A stretch of 64,000 bases of DNA, from assembly GCF_001431625.1 (NCBI RefSeq), contig NZ_LLXT01000136.1, positions 26,785-90,784 on the forward strand, read 5' to 3'. Positions 25,732 through 35,600 of the stretch are shown here, piece by piece. The position numbers were made by a program, and so were the translations under genes. The first letter of the stretch is position 1; every line of letters begins with the position of its first letter. Source of the DNA: Stenotrophomonas geniculata ATCC 19374 = JCM 13324 (GTDB lineage: Bacteria; Pseudomonadota; Gammaproteobacteria; Xanthomonadales; Xanthomonadaceae). The notes below the pieces were generated by a model, which saw only the letters and a list, made by a program, of their open reading frames with translations, was not told the origin of the DNA and searched no databases.

Positions 25732-26901
25732 TCAGAAGTGCATCTGCGCGCGCAGTTCGAAGATCTCCGGCGTGCTGTGCACGCCACGACGGCTGGCGTC
25801 GACCTTGACGTAGTTGGCCTGGAACTTGAAGTGGCTGGTCAGGTACCAGTTCGCACCCAGGGTCAGGTCGTGCTGGCGTCCGCCGAGGATGCTGCCATCG
25901 TCGAGGTCCATGCGGCTGTAGCGGGCCACCAGTTCCACCGCGCCGTAGTCGTGCGCCGGCTTGATGTTGGCCACGGCACCTGCGTTGTACGGGCGCGATT
26001 CGCCGGTCAACACCCAGCTGGCCATCGCGTACTGGCCGCTGCCGGTGTAGTCGGGCTTGCCGTCATGACGGGTGACCGTGGCGCGCAGGGCTTCGGCCTG
26101 CAGCGAGAACGGGCCGCGGATCCAGATGCCTTCCAGGCCGGTGCGGCGGATCTGGTCGGCGGTGACCAGCGCGCCGGAATCGACATAGCGGATGTCGGTC
26201 AGGCCGGCCTCCGGGCGTGCGCGCAGGCGCGCGCTGGCCTCGTGGTGCACGTCGCGGCCATCGCTGTAGCCACGCGGATTTTCCTGCGAGTAGGCCAGGC
26301 CCAGGTGGATTACATCACCCGGCGCCTTCACCGGGGTCCACACCGCACGCACGGCCTGGGTGGTGCCGGGGTTGTCACCCTGCAGGTCCTTGCCGCCATA
26401 GGCGCCAGCCTGCAGCAGGTACTGCGGGCGCTCCAGCACCCATTCCACACCCGTGCGGCGGCCGGCGTAGAAGGCCTGCACGGGCAGTGCGGTTTCCAGG
26501 AAGCTGCCGGCGCGCGAAGACGTGTTCGCGTCCAGGCCAACCGGGGTCTTCATGTAGCCGAAGCGGAAGCGGCCGATGTCGCGGCCGAAGAAGGCCTTGC
26601 TTTCGAAGCGCACGAACACGTCCAGCCAGGTGTCGGACTGGAAGTCGTAGTAGACCATCGCGTCGTAGACGCCCTTCTTCTTCAGCGTCGCGCCGAACTC
26701 CTTGCGACGCACGGCGTCATCGTCCTCAAGGCCGCTGCCCGAGGAAAAATCGTTGTAGTCGTAGGCGATGTTGGCGGTCGCGGCCAATTCGGTGCCGTCG
26801 CCGAAGGCGTACCTGGTCGGCCAGTTGTCGAAATCGGCAGCCGAAGCGAAGGCGGGAAGCGCGGCCAGCGACAGGGCCAGCAAGGTGGGAATCGGGCGCA
26901 T
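25732..26901 (-). CDS. OprO/OprP-family porin (second copy)
   Basis: 389 residues with a signal peptide (LLALSLAALPAFASA-AD). It is full length for the phosphate-selective porin family and shares layout with the porin at 16822-17997 (GANWYLTSHFKFQANYVKV against GGNWYLRDNLRFMLNVIES), ending in LRAQMHF with terminal Phe. Diagnostic segments include ARYSRMDLDDGSILGGRQHD and SWVLTGESRPYN. Divergent from dctA and followed by the CACHE-type kinase, it probably lets dicarboxylates cross the outer membrane. The shared 330-bp upstream region suggests joint control with dctA. Confidence 0.88.
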   Translation of the reverse strand: MRPIPTLLALSLAALPAFASAADFDNWPTRYAFGDGTELAATANIAYDYNDFSSGSGLEDDDAVRRKEFGATLKKKGVYDAMVYYDFQSDTWLDVFVRFESKAFFGRDIGRFRFGYMKTPVGLDANTSSRAGSFLETALPVQAFYAGRRTGVEWVLERPQYLLQAGAYGGKDLQGDNPGTTQAVRAVWTPVKAPGDVIHLGLAYSQENPRGYSDGRDVHHEASARLRARPEAGLTDIRYVDSGALVTADQIRRTGLEGIWIRGPFSLQAEALRATVTRHDGKPDYTGSGQYAMASWVLTGESRPYNAGAVANIKPAHDYGAVELVARYSRMDLDDGSILGGRQHDLTLGANWYLTSHFKFQANYVKVDASRRGVHSTPEIFELRAQMHF

Positions 26902-27231
26902 TAGGTGCGGCTCTCTCAGATTGCGTGTGGACAGGACAACAGCGGCCGCAAGGGCCGGAACTTTCGCAATGACGCGCCCGGCCGTTCAGCCCGGGCCACC
27001 GGCCTCCCCATGATCGGGCGGTGCGGCGCCAGTGTAGGCATCGCGGCCACCTGAATCGGGGGGCTAGTACCAATAGGTTATCTGCGCCAGCGTGCCCGGC
27101 GCGTACAAAGGCGTCCATTGGTCGCACCCCCTGCGCGTGCAGCACAGGGCCTGCGATCAGTTTCCACGGTTACGGTTCCCGTGCAGTCCCGGGGCCGTAC
27201 GTGCCTGAAAACGCCCCTTCCGGAGTCCGCC
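26902..27231. promoter_or_regulatory. Divergent control region of the oprP-like porin and dctA
   Basis: 330 bp without an ORF. An AT-richer island at about 27062-27082 reads CTAGTACCAATAGGTTATC and stands out in otherwise GC-rich DNA about midway between the two starts. It is the best candidate for an activator site, for example for the NarL-type regulator. No sigma-54 GG/GC element was found. The dctA ribosome-binding site is CGGAG at 27221-27225. Confidence 0.4.
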
Positions 27232-28575
27232 ATGCACATCCCGACCGCAGCACCGGTGCCTGCAAAGCCGTTGCCGATCTATCGCCAGCTGTACTTCCAG
27301 GTGATCGTGGCGATCGTCCTGGGCGCCATCCTCGGCCACTACGAGCCGTTGATCGGCGAGAAGATGAAACCGCTCGGCGATGCCTTCATCAACCTGGTGA
27401 AGATGATCATCGCGCCGGTGATCTTCCTGACCATCGTCACCGGCATCGCCGGCATGACCCACCTGCGCACGGTGGGCCGCGTGTTCGCCAAGGCGATGGC
27501 GTACTTCCTGTTCTTCTCCACGCTGGCACTGATCGTAGGCATGATCGTGGCGCACGTGGTGCAGCCCGGCGCCGGCATGAACATCAACCCGGCCGAGCTG
27601 GATCAGACCGCGGTGCACAGCTACGTCGAGAAGTCGCATGACCTGACCCTGGTCGGCTTCCTGATGGACATCATCCCGAAGACGCTGCTCAGCGCGTTCG
27701 TCGATGGCAACATCCTGCAGGTGCTGTTCGTGGCCGTGCTGTTCGGCATCGCGCTGGCATCGGTGGGCGAGAAGGGCAAGCCGATCGTGAACTTCCTGGA
27801 GGCGCTGGTCGCCCCGGTGTTCAAGCTGGTGCACATCCTGATGAAGGCCGCCCCGATCGGTGCCTTCGGCGCAATCGCCTTCACCATCGGCAAGTACGGC
27901 GTCGGCTCGCTGATCAACCTGGCCTGGCTGGTGGGCTCGTTCTACCTCACCGCGTTCCTGTTCGTGGCGGTGATCCTGGGCCTGGTCTGCCGCCTGTGTG
28001 GCTTCTCGGTGTTCAAGCTTGCGCGTTACCTGAAGGCCGAACTGCTGCTGGTGCTGGGTACCTCCTCGTCGGAGTCGGCGCTGCCGTCGCTGATGGAAAA
28101 GATGGAACGCGCCGGGTGCAGCAAGTCGGTGGTGGGCCTGGTGGTCCCGACCGGCTATTCGTTCAACCTGGACGGAACCAACATCTACATGACCCTGGCC
28201 GCGCTGTTCATCGCCCAGGCCACCAACACCGAACTGACCCTGGGCCACCAGATCGCCCTGCTGCTGGTCGCCATGCTCAGCTCCAAGGGTGCCGCTGGCG
28301 TTACCGGCGCCGGCTTCATCACCCTGGCCGCGACCTTGGCGGTGGTGCCGGAAGTGCCGGTGGCTGGCATGGCGCTGATCCTGGGCGTGGACCGCTTCAT
28401 GAGCGAATGCCGCTCGCTGACCAACTTCATCGGCAATGCCGTGGCCACGGTAGTGGTCTCGCGCTGGGAGGGTGCGCTGGACCGCAACCGCCTGCAGCTG
28501 GCGCTGGATGGCCGCGAAAGCGAACTGCCGCCGCTGATCGATGCCGTGCCCGAGGCGCTGCCGGCCAGGGGCTGA
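27232..28575 (+). CDS. dctA: C4-dicarboxylate/proton (or sodium) symporter
   Basis: 447 residues from the ATG at 27232, with CGGAG six bases upstream. It belongs to the DAACS (glutamate/dicarboxylate) family and imports succinate, fumarate and malate across the inner membrane. Hallmarks are [20 protein letters not shown], the hairpin serine motif [34 protein letters not shown] and [19 protein letters not shown], then [18 protein letters not shown]. Length is slightly above the E. coli protein because of a longer tail. Divergent from an OprP-like porin and upstream of maeB, so imported malate could feed malic enzyme. Confidence 0.95.
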   Translation: MHIPTAAPVPAKPLPIYRQLYFQVIVAIVLGAILGHYEPLIGEKMKPLGDAFINLVKMIIAPVIFLTIVTGIAGMTHLRTVGRVFAKAMAYFLFFSTLALIVGMIVAHVVQPGAGMNINPAELDQTAVHSYVEKSHDLTLVGFLMDIIPKTLLSAFVDGNILQVLFVAVLFGIALASVGEKGKPIVNFLEALVAPVFKLVHILMKAAPIGAFGAIAFTIGKYGVGSLINLAWLVGSFYLTAFLFVAVILGLVCRLCGFSVFKLARYLKAELLLVLGTSSSESALPSLMEKMERAGCSKSVVGLVVPTGYSFNLDGTNIYMTLAALFIAQATNTELTLGHQIALLLVAMLSSKGAAGVTGAGFITLAATLAVVPEVPVAGMALILGVDRFMSECRSLTNFIGNAVATVVVSRWEGALDRNRLQLALDGRESELPPLIDAVPEALPARG

Positions 28576-28590
28576 TCCAGGTGTGTGGTA

Positions 28591-28627
28591 CCGCGGGGCC
28601 GATCACGACAGTGGTACGGCCCCGCGG
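28591..28627 (+). terminator. Hairpin downstream of dctA
   Basis: A perfect 10-bp inverted repeat CCGCGGGGCC / GGCCCCGCGG with a 17-nt loop begins 15 bp after the dctA stop. The run of T behind it is weak (CGTTTC), so it may be an imperfect terminator or an mRNA-stabilising hairpin. Confidence 0.55.
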
Positions 28628-28805
28628 CGTTTCAGGGCGTCCCATGGCTGTCATGGCAGACGCCGAAGCTGGTATCCCGGTACCGTCGCATACGGCACGG
28701 AATTGTGCGGTCGCAGCATGCCTGCGACAGGATAGCGACAGGTCCAGACGCTCCAACGGGGGTATCATCCCCTGTCCCTTCTGCCCATTCATGTAACCCA
28801 CATCG

Positions 28806-31097
28806 ATGTCCAACGAAGATTTCAAACAGGCCGCCCTCGATTACCACCGGATGTCCCCGCCGGGAAAGATCAAGGTTTCCGCTACCAAGCCCATGCTGAC
28901 CCAGCGCGACCTGTCGCTGGCGTATTCGCCGGGCGTGGCGTACGCCTGTGAAGCGATCAAGGCCGACCCGCAGCAGGCCAGCGAGCTGACCGCCCGCGGC
29001 AACCTGGTGGCGGTGATCTCCAACGGTACCGCGGTGCTGGGCCTGGGCAACATCGGCGCGCTGGCCGGCAAGCCGGTGATGGAAGGCAAGGGCGTGCTGT
29101 TCCAGAAGTTCGCCGGCATCGATGTGTTCGACATCGAAGTGGATGAAACCGACCCGGACAAGCTGGTCGACATCATCGCCTCGCTGGAGCCGACCTTCGG
29201 TGGCATCAACCTGGAAGACATCAAGGCGCCGGAATGCTTCGTGGTCGAGCGCAAGCTCCGCGAGCGCATGAAGATTCCGGTGTTCCATGATGACCAGCAC
29301 GGCACGGCGATCATCGTCGGCGCGGCCGTGCTCAACGCCATGGCGATCACCGGCAAGAAGATCGAGGAAGTGAAGCTGGCGACCACGGGCATGGGCGCAG
29401 CCGGCATTTCCTGCGTGAACATGCTGGTGCAGCTGGGCCTGAAGCCGGAGAACATCCTGGCCTTCGACCGCGAGGGCGTGATCCATACCGGCCGTACCGA
29501 CCTGGACCCGGAAAAGCAGCGCTATGCGCGCGACACCGACAAGCGCACCCTGGCAGAGATCGTCGACGGCGCGGACATCTTCCTGGGCCTGTCGGCACCG
29601 GGCATCCTGACCGCCGACATGGTCAAGACCATGGCGCCGGATCCGGTGATCTTCGCGCTGGCCAACCCGACCCCGGAAATCATGCCGGAACTGGCGCGCG
29701 CCGCGCGTCCGGACGCGATCATCGGCACCGGCCGTTCGGACTACCCGAACCAGGTCAACAACGTGCTGTGCTTCCCGTACCTGTTCCGTGGTGCGCTGGA
29801 CGTGGGCGCGACCGCGATCAACGAGGAAATGAAGATCGCCTGCGTGCGCGCCATCGCCGCGCTGGCGCGCCGTGCGGCCACCGACATGGGTTCGGCCTAT
29901 GGTGGCGAGACGCCGAGCTTCGGCCGTGAATACCTGATCCCGCGCCCGTTCGACCGCCGCCTGCTGGTGGAGCTGTCGGCCGCTGTGGCCCAGGCCGCGA
30001 TGGATTCGGGCGTGGCCTCGCGCCCGATCGCCGACATGGGGGCCTACCGCGACAAGCTTGCCCAGTTCGTCTACCGCACCAGCCTGATGATGAAGCCGGT
30101 CTACGACCGCGCGCGCAGCGACAAGCAGCGCGTGGTGTACGCCGAAGGCGAAGAGGAAGTGGTGCTGCAGGCGGTGCAGAACGTGGTCGATGACGGCCTG
30201 GCGCACCCGATCCTGATCGGCCGCCCGGAGGTGATCGAATCGCGCATCGAGCGCCTCGGCCTGCGCCTGAAGATCGGCGAGAACGTTGAAGTCACCAACA
30301 TCAACGACGACCCGCGCTTCAACGAATACTGGCAGTACTACCACGGCCTGACCGGCCGCCGTGGCGTGACCGTGGCCGCGGCGAAGAACCTGATGCGTTC
30401 GCGCCCGACCCTGATCGCGGCGGTGATGGTGGCCCGTGGCGAAGCCGATGCGATGCTGACCGGCATCGTCGGCCGCTTCCACAAGAAGCTGGGCTACGTG
30501 CGCAGCGTGCTGCCGCTGGAGCCGAAGGTCACCTCGACCTCGGCGATGACCGGCGTGATCAACCAGCAGGGCGTGTTCTTCTTCGTGGACACCCACGTGC
30601 AGGAAGACCCGACCGCCGAGCAGCTGTGCGAAGCGACCCTGCAGGCGGCCTACCGCATGAAGCTGTTCGGCATCGAGCCGAAGGTGGCGCTGCTGTCGCA
30701 CTCCAACTTCGGCAGCCATGATTCGAAGGATGCGCTGAAGATGCGCCAGGTGCGCGAGCTGCTGCTCAAGCGCAACCCGCGTCTGAACGTGGACGGCGAA
30801 ATGCAGGGCGACACCGCATGGGATGAAGCGCTGCGGCAGAAGCTGCTGCCGGGCTCGACCCTGCAGGGCCGCGCCAACCTGTTCGTGCTGCCGAACCTGG
30901 AAGCGGCCAACATCGCCTACAACCTGGTACGCGTGTTCACCGACGGCGTGGCGATCGGTCCGATCCTGATGGGCGTGAACAAGCCGGTGCACATCCTGAC
31001 CACCAGCGCGACCTCGCGCCGGATCCTGAACATGACCGCCATTGCGGCGGTCGATGCGCAGATCCGCAAGCAGATCGAAGCGGAAAAGAAGGCGTAA
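28806..31097 (+). CDS. maeB: NADP-dependent malic enzyme with phosphotransacetylase-like C-terminal domain
   Basis: 763 residues, matching the MaeB length of about 760. Residues 1-430 form the malic enzyme: [18 protein letters not shown], the catalytic region [20 protein letters not shown], metal motif [12 protein letters not shown] and the nucleotide loop [14 protein letters not shown]. The remainder ([20 protein letters not shown] onward, [11 protein letters not shown]) is the Pta-like domain that binds acetyl-CoA as an allosteric effector. The enzyme converts malate to pyruvate, CO2 and NADPH. Next to dctA it completes a dicarboxylate-use module, but has its own upstream region. Confidence 0.95.
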   Translation: MSNEDFKQAALDYHRMSPPGKIKVSATKPMLTQRDLSLAYSPGVAYACEAIKADPQQASELTARGNLVAVISNGTAVLGLGNIGALAGKPVMEGKGVLFQKFAGIDVFDIEVDETDPDKLVDIIASLEPTFGGINLEDIKAPECFVVERKLRERMKIPVFHDDQHGTAIIVGAAVLNAMAITGKKIEEVKLATTGMGAAGISCVNMLVQLGLKPENILAFDREGVIHTGRTDLDPEKQRYARDTDKRTLAEIVDGADIFLGLSAPGILTADMVKTMAPDPVIFALANPTPEIMPELARAARPDAIIGTGRSDYPNQVNNVLCFPYLFRGALDVGATAINEEMKIACVRAIAALARRAATDMGSAYGGETPSFGREYLIPRPFDRRLLVELSAAVAQAAMDSGVASRPIADMGAYRDKLAQFVYRTSLMMKPVYDRARSDKQRVVYAEGEEEVVLQAVQNVVDDGLAHPILIGRPEVIESRIERLGLRLKIGENVEVTNINDDPRFNEYWQYYHGLTGRRGVTVAAAKNLMRSRPTLIAAVMVARGEADAMLTGIVGRFHKKLGYVRSVLPLEPKVTSTSAMTGVINQQGVFFFVDTHVQEDPTAEQLCEATLQAAYRMKLFGIEPKVALLSHSNFGSHDSKDALKMRQVRELLLKRNPRLNVDGEMQGDTAWDEALRQKLLPGSTLQGRANLFVLPNLEAANIAYNLVRVFTDGVAIGPILMGVNKPVHILTTSATSRRILNMTAIAAVDAQIRKQIEAEKKA

Positions 31098-31121
31098 GCC
31101 TTCGTTCCGCTGCGATCTGCA

Positions 31122-31151
31122 GAAACGCGCCCTTCGGGGCGCGTTTCGTTT
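31122..31151 (+). terminator. Rho-independent terminator of maeB
   Basis: GAAACGCGCCC-TTCG-GGGCGCGTTTC hairpin, an 11-bp stem closed by a stable C(UUCG)G tetraloop and followed by GTTT. It starts 25 bp after the maeB stop. Confidence 0.9.
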
Positions 31152-31170
31152 CCGCCCAGCGGAAACCGGA

Positions 31171-31253
31171 TCGGGTAGCGCCGGGCCATGCCCGGCGAGC
31201 GCGCAGCGCGGCGCTTCTCGCATTCCGCCGGGCATGGCCCGGCGCTACCCGAT
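31171..31253. repeat. SMAG dimer (inverted pair)
   Basis: GTAG-headed copies with the CGCCGGGC/GCCCGGCG stem face each other (31171-31197 and 31227-31253) and are exact reverse complements over 27 bases. Same stem family as the dimer at 5728-5796. Located between maeB and the peptidase gene. Confidence 0.9.
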
Positions 31254-31385
31254 GAATTGCAGTCCGGCGGTCATTTCCCTGCAACGCCGCTGCGGCCCAA
31301 TACGCCCACGCGGCCTGGCCGTGGGAAGGGACCGGACCGGCCTTCCCACCCTGGGCCCGACCAACTTTCCATGGGCGAGGGTGTC

Positions 31386-31460
31386 ATGCGCAATCGAGTG
31401 ACGCGGCGGTACTTCCAGCAGTTGTTCGCGCTGTACGCCGGCTTCGTGCAGTCGCGCTGA
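31386..31460 (+). CDS. Possible 24-residue small ORF
   Basis: ATG at 31386 preceded by GAGG (31377-31380) at normal spacing; an earlier in-frame ATG at 31371 would give 29 residues. The product is MRNRVTRRYFQQLFALYAGF followed by VQSR, strongly basic with a hydrophobic centre. It lies in an otherwise gene-free 418-bp gap after a GTGGGAAGG/CCTTCCCAC hairpin (31321-31349). No family is known to me; it could be chance. Confidence 0.3.
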   Translation: MRNRVTRRYFQQLFALYAGFVQSR

Positions 31461-31472
31461 GGCCGCGATGCG

Positions 31473-31495
31473 GTAGCGCCGGGCACTGCCCGGCG
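31473..31495 (+). repeat. SMAG palindrome (solitary)
   Basis: GTAGCGCCGGGCACTGCCCG motif with the CGCCGGGC/GCCCGGCG-type stem, 20 bp from the end of the peptidase gene. It is a single copy of the element that occurs as a dimer 220 bp away. Confidence 0.8.
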
Positions 31496-31515
31496 AACGT
31501 AAAGTGCGTGGGGGC

Positions 31516-32259
31516 TCAGTGCCGCTTGCCGCGGCGTGCGGGGGCCGGCGGCGGTGCATCCGAACGCGGCTTGGCGTACTGCGCCCACAGCGCTGGCAGT
31601 GCCTTGCCGGTGTGCTTCTGCCACAGCGTCGGTGCATAGCGGCCGTCGCGCAGGGCCTTGTCCAGTGCGAGCACCAGTCCCGGGTGTTCGGCGTCGGCCC
31701 ACTTCAGGAACGCACCGGTCACCCGGTAGCCACTGTCGAAGTTCTGTCCCTTCTCGACCTTGCCCGGCAGTGCCCAGCCCGCGGCGGCATTGTCCATGCC
31801 GTAGCGGTCGCGTGCGTAGTCGGCGATGCCTTCCACCAGCCAGCCCGGCACCCGCGCGTCGCCGTAGCCCGGATAGCCCTGCACGATGTGCATGGCCTCA
31901 TGGGTGACCAGGTCGATGTCGTTCGGGTGCTGCGCCAGCCACCCCGGGTTGACGGTGATCGTCGCTGCGTGGTCCTTGTCGCCGACGAAGGCGATGCCGG
32001 TGTAGGCCGGATCGATCACGATGCGCACCATGGACGGCGCCGCCGGATGGAAGTCCGCACGTTCGCGCAGATAGGCGAAGAAGAACGTATCGATCACCCG
32101 CTTGCGCTGCGGCGCGGCCAGCGCGCCACGGGCGTCCTGGTAGTTCAGCGTCACGCCGTCGCGGGTCAGCTGCGTATCGAACGCCTGGGTCTGGCCGAAA
32201 CTGGAGAAGGACAGGGCAACAAGGGCCAAGGGCAGAAGACGGAAGCGCATGCCGCTCAT
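31516..32259 (-). CDS. Basic secretory protein (BSP) family putative zinc peptidase
   Basis: 247 residues from the ATG at 32259, which overlaps the mannosidase stop (ATGA); MRF at 32250 is an alternative start. A signal peptide (FRLLPLALVALSFSSFGQTQ) precedes the BSP domain. The zinc motif is THEAMHIVQGYPGYG (HExxH), followed by WLVEGIADYARDRYG, the third-ligand region of this gluzincin-like family, and SGYRVTGAFLKWADAEHP. The tail is basic and proline-rich (PPPAPARRGKRH). It is probably periplasmic or secreted and co-expressed with the GH92 mannosidase. Confidence 0.85.
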   Translation of the reverse strand: MSGMRFRLLPLALVALSFSSFGQTQAFDTQLTRDGVTLNYQDARGALAAPQRKRVIDTFFFAYLRERADFHPAAPSMVRIVIDPAYTGIAFVGDKDHAATITVNPGWLAQHPNDIDLVTHEAMHIVQGYPGYGDARVPGWLVEGIADYARDRYGMDNAAAGWALPGKVEKGQNFDSGYRVTGAFLKWADAEHPGLVLALDKALRDGRYAPTLWQKHTGKALPALWAQYAKPRSDAPPPAPARRGKRH

Positions 32260-35200
32260 TGTACGGTGCCGGCCGCCAGCAGTTCGATCTCCGCCAGCGG
32301 CAGCCGTGCCGGTGCCGCCAGGCGCAGGCGGTACTCGCTGTAACGACCGGGTTTGGCGATCCGGAATGGACGGGTCTGGCGGGCGGATTCGAAGTCTTCG
32401 CCGCTGCGCTGGTCGAGCATGGCCCAGCTGCCGCTGCCGTTGCGGGCTTCCAGCGTCCACTCACCGCCCTGGATGCGGCCGTCGCCGCTGGTCAGCGTGT
32501 ACATCGTCGGGGTGCCCTCGGCCAGGCCGGTCAGCGCGATGGTTGCGCCGCTACCCAGGCCCACCGTCGTGCCGGCATCGTCATCGAGCAGCGCGGGCAG
32601 GGCACGGCCATCGGCCAGCGTCGCCTTGGTGCCGCTGCCGAGCAGGTCGTGCAGCAGCTGGGGGCGCTGGCCGCGCGGGGTCAACGAGCGCGGCACATCG
32701 TCCACGCCACTGCCCCAGCGCGAGGGACGGGGGCCCATCACGAAGTCGAGGGTCGCGCCCTTGGCGATCAGGTCGTGCGGCACCCAGGTCTTCGTCCACG
32801 GCGTACCGTTGATCTTCAGCGACTGCACGTAGACGTTCTCACGCGAGTTGTTGGCCGCGTTCACGGTCAGCACCGCGCCACCCTGCAGTTCCACCCGCGC
32901 GTGACGGAATGCCGGCGAACCGATCACGTACTCCGGGGCGCCCATGCGCAGCGGGTACAGGCCCAGCGAGGCCAGCACGTACCACGCCGAGGTCTCGCCA
33001 TTGTCCTCATCGCCCGGGTAGCCCTGGCCGATCTCGCTGCCGACGTACAGCCGCGACAGGATCTCGCGCACATGCTGCTGGGTCTTCCACGGCTGCCCGG
33101 CGTACAGGTACATCCACGGGATGTGGTGTGCCGGCTGGTTGCTGTGCGCATACATGCCCATGCGCACGTCGCGCGCTTCGGTCATCTCGTGGATGGTGCC
33201 GCCGTAGGAACCGGCCAGTGCCGGGTCCGCGGTTTCCGGTGTGGCGAAGAAGGTATCCAGCTTCGCCGCCAGCTTTTCGCGGCCTCCGTACAGCGCCGCC
33301 AGGCCCTCGCCGTCGTGCGCGGCGGTGAACGCGAACGTCCAGCCATTGGATTCGGTGTAGTCGTGACCCCACACGCGCGGGTCGTAGGCCTTGGCGTCCA
33401 CGCGCCAGCGCCCATCGGCCTTGCGGCCCTGGAAGAAGCCTGCGTCCGGGTCGAACATCGTCGCGTAGCTGGCGGCGCGGTGGCGGAAGTAGTCGGCCTC
33501 GGTGCTGTAGCGTTCGCGTGCCGCCGGCGTGGCCGCGCGCTTGGCCAGGGCGTCGGCCATGTTGGCGATGCCGAAGTCATTGAGTGCACCTTCCATCGTC
33601 CACGACATGCCTTCGTGCACGTCGGCGCTGGCATAGCCACGGAAGGTCGAGCGGTCCATGCCCTTGCGGCCGACGTGGCGGTCAGGCGGGACCACGGTCG
33701 CGTTCTTCAGCGCGGCCGCGTAGGCCTCTGCCGGATCGAAGCCGCCGACGCCTTTCAGCCACGCGTCTGCAAATGCCACGTCCGAGCTGGTACCGACCAT
33801 CAGGTCGGCGTAACCCGGCGACGACCAGCGCGCGATCCAGCCGCCGGCGCGGTACTGCTCGATGAAGCCCTGCACCAGCTGGCCGGCATCGTCGGGCGTG
33901 AACAGCGCATAGGCCGGCCAGGTGGTGCGGAAGGTGTCCCAGAAGCCGTTGTTGACGAATACCTTGCCGTCGCGCACGGCGGCGTAGCTGCGGGTCGCGC
34001 TGCCCTCGGTGTTGTCATCGCTGGCGCTGGCCTGGTTGGCGTAGCGCCACTCCGGTGCGGCGGCGCTGCCCACGTTCTCATGGCCGGAATTCGGGTACAG
34101 GAACAGCCGGTACAGGCTGGAATACAGCGTGGTCTTCTGGTCGTCGCTGGCATCGCCGATGTCGAAGCGGGCCAGGCGTGCGTCCCATGCATCCTGCGCA
34201 CGGCCGGACACGCTTTCCAGCGTGTCGGCCGCAGCGATTTCCAGTGCCAGGTTGTGCCGCGCCTGCTCCACCGAGATCAACGAGGTGGCGATGCGCATGG
34301 TCACCCGCCGGTCGCTGCCCGCATCGAACTTGATGTAACCGGTCGGGCGGCCGGTGTCGAGGCGCCCACTGCTGCGCCAGGGCTTGTCGAAGCGGGCCAC
34401 CACGTACATGCGGCTGGCGCCGTTGGACAGGCCACTGCGCGTGTCGGTATAGCCGGACAGCGTCTGCGTGGCGGCGTCCAGAGTCAGGCCACCGCGTGCA
34501 TCGACATTGTCGAACAGCAGGTTGGCGTCGCCGCCCTCGGGGAAATCGAAGCGGAACAGCGCCGCATGATCGGTCGGCGCGATGGCGGCGGCGATGCCGT
34601 TGTCGAAGCGCACGTCGTAGCGGTAAGGGCGGGCGCTCTCGTGGCTGCGATCGAACGACAGCGCGCGCTTGCGGCGGTCGGCCTCCGGCACGCCACGGCT
34701 GGCCGAGGGCATCACCTGGAAGGTCTGGCGGTCGCCCATCCACGGGCTGGGCTGATGGCTCAGCGCAAGCGCCTGCAGTTGCGGGCGGTTCTGTGCGTCG
34801 TTCTGTTCGTTCCAGCGGTACAGCCAGTTCAGTGCGCCGGCATCGGTCACCGGAGTCCAGAAGTTGAAGCCGTGGGGTACCGCCGTGGCCGGGAAATTGT
34901 TGCCGCGCGAGAAGGTGCCGTTGGCCTGGGTGCCACGGGTGGTCAGCACCCAGTCGGAGACGCGTTGCGGCTGTTGTCGCGGCTGAGCATCCAGGCGCAC
35001 GTCGTCGATCCAGCCGGCGACCGGTGCACCGTCGGCACTCGCCACCTCCAGTTCGATCGCCACCACGCGGCGACCGTTCAGCGCGGGCACGTCGCCCAGT
35101 CGCACCGCCTTGCGTGCCCATTGCTGCGGATACAGCGTCTTCGACACGCCCTGCGCGTGTGCGCCAAGGGCTATACCGTGCTGGTCGCGTGCCGCGCCGG

Positions 35201-35600
35201 CCGAAACGCGGCTGCCATCGTCCAGCAGCAGGTCCAGTGACACATAGGTCGAGGCCACGGTGTCCTTGCCGACGATCTCCGGCAGCACCAGCCACGACAG
35301 GGTGGTATCGGCCTCGATCGGCAGATCTGTCTTGAACAGCTCGCGCCGCGCGCTGCCGCCTTCGCTGCTGTAGCGCAGTGCATGCAGGCCGCTGTAGCCC
35401 ACATTGCGCTTGGCGGCGTAAGGCGCCGCAGGGCCGTTGCCGATCGTGACCTGCAGTGCACCCGCGGCCTGCGACGGGGCAGGTTCGCCGGGCTCGAACG
35501 AGGTCTGCAGTCCCTGTGCCAACACCGGCATCGCGGTAGTCGCACAGGCCAGGGCCAGGGCGAGCGGAAGCAGGGCGCGGCGTGGATCGGACAGGGTCAT
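32256..35600 (-). CDS. GH92-family alpha-mannosidase (exported)
   Basis: 1,114 residues from the ATG at 35600 with a signal peptide (ALLPLALALACATTAMPVLA). Residues about 30-230 are an N-terminal beta-sandwich. The GH92 body begins GNNFPATAVPHGFNFWTPVT. The (alpha/alpha)6 part includes WDTFRTTWPAYALFTPDDA and the active-site loop YPGDEDNGETSAWYVLASLG, where most GH92 enzymes have Gln instead of Glu after Gly. About 130 extra C-terminal residues look like an F5/8-type carbohydrate-binding domain. GH92 enzymes are exo-acting, calcium-dependent alpha-mannosidases, so N-glycan or mannan trimming is likely. Coupled by 4-bp overlap to a BSP-family peptidase gene. Confidence 0.9.
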   Translation of the reverse strand: MTLSDPRRALLPLALALACATTAMPVLAQGLQTSFEPGEPAPSQAAGALQVTIGNGPAAPYAAKRNVGYSGLHALRYSSEGGSARRELFKTDLPIEADTTLSWLVLPEIVGKDTVASTYVSLDLLLDDGSRVSAGAARDQHGIALGAHAQGVSKTLYPQQWARKAVRLGDVPALNGRRVVAIELEVASADGAPVAGWIDDVRLDAQPRQQPQRVSDWVLTTRGTQANGTFSRGNNFPATAVPHGFNFWTPVTDAGALNWLYRWNEQNDAQNRPQLQALALSHQPSPWMGDRQTFQVMPSASRGVPEADRRKRALSFDRSHESARPYRYDVRFDNGIAAAIAPTDHAALFRFDFPEGGDANLLFDNVDARGGLTLDAATQTLSGYTDTRSGLSNGASRMYVVARFDKPWRSSGRLDTGRPTGYIKFDAGSDRRVTMRIATSLISVEQARHNLALEIAAADTLESVSGRAQDAWDARLARFDIGDASDDQKTTLYSSLYRLFLYPNSGHENVGSAAAPEWRYANQASASDDNTEGSATRSYAAVRDGKVFVNNGFWDTFRTTWPAYALFTPDDAGQLVQGFIEQYRAGGWIARWSSPGYADLMVGTSSDVAFADAWLKGVGGFDPAEAYAAALKNATVVPPDRHVGRKGMDRSTFRGYASADVHEGMSWTMEGALNDFGIANMADALAKRAATPAARERYSTEADYFRHRAASYATMFDPDAGFFQGRKADGRWRVDAKAYDPRVWGHDYTESNGWTFAFTAAHDGEGLAALYGGREKLAAKLDTFFATPETADPALAGSYGGTIHEMTEARDVRMGMYAHSNQPAHHIPWMYLYAGQPWKTQQHVREILSRLYVGSEIGQGYPGDEDNGETSAWYVLASLGLYPLRMGAPEYVIGSPAFRHARVELQGGAVLTVNAANNSRENVYVQSLKINGTPWTKTWVPHDLIAKGATLDFVMGPRPSRWGSGVDDVPRSLTPRGQRPQLLHDLLGSGTKATLADGRALPALLDDDAGTTVGLGSGATIALTGLAEGTPTMYTLTSGDGRIQGGEWTLEARNGSGSWAMLDQRSGEDFESARQTRPFRIAKPGRYSEYRLRLAAPARLPLAEIELLAAGTVQ

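Noticed and set aside
23995..26904. 969-codon open frame on the plus strand
   Set aside because: Runs antisense through both the hybrid kinase and the porin, which have clear motifs; its translation has no family features.
26902..27231. Sigma-54 promoter for dctA
   Set aside because: dctA is sigma-54 dependent in rhizobia, but no GG-N10-GC element at proper spacing was found, and the local regulator is NarL-type rather than DctD-type.
28632..31235. 867-codon open frame on the minus strand
   Set aside because: Exact antisense shadow of maeB with His/Arg/Gln-rich composition.
32259..35240. 993-codon open frame on the plus strand
   Set aside because: Antisense to the GH92 mannosidase; no coherent domain.
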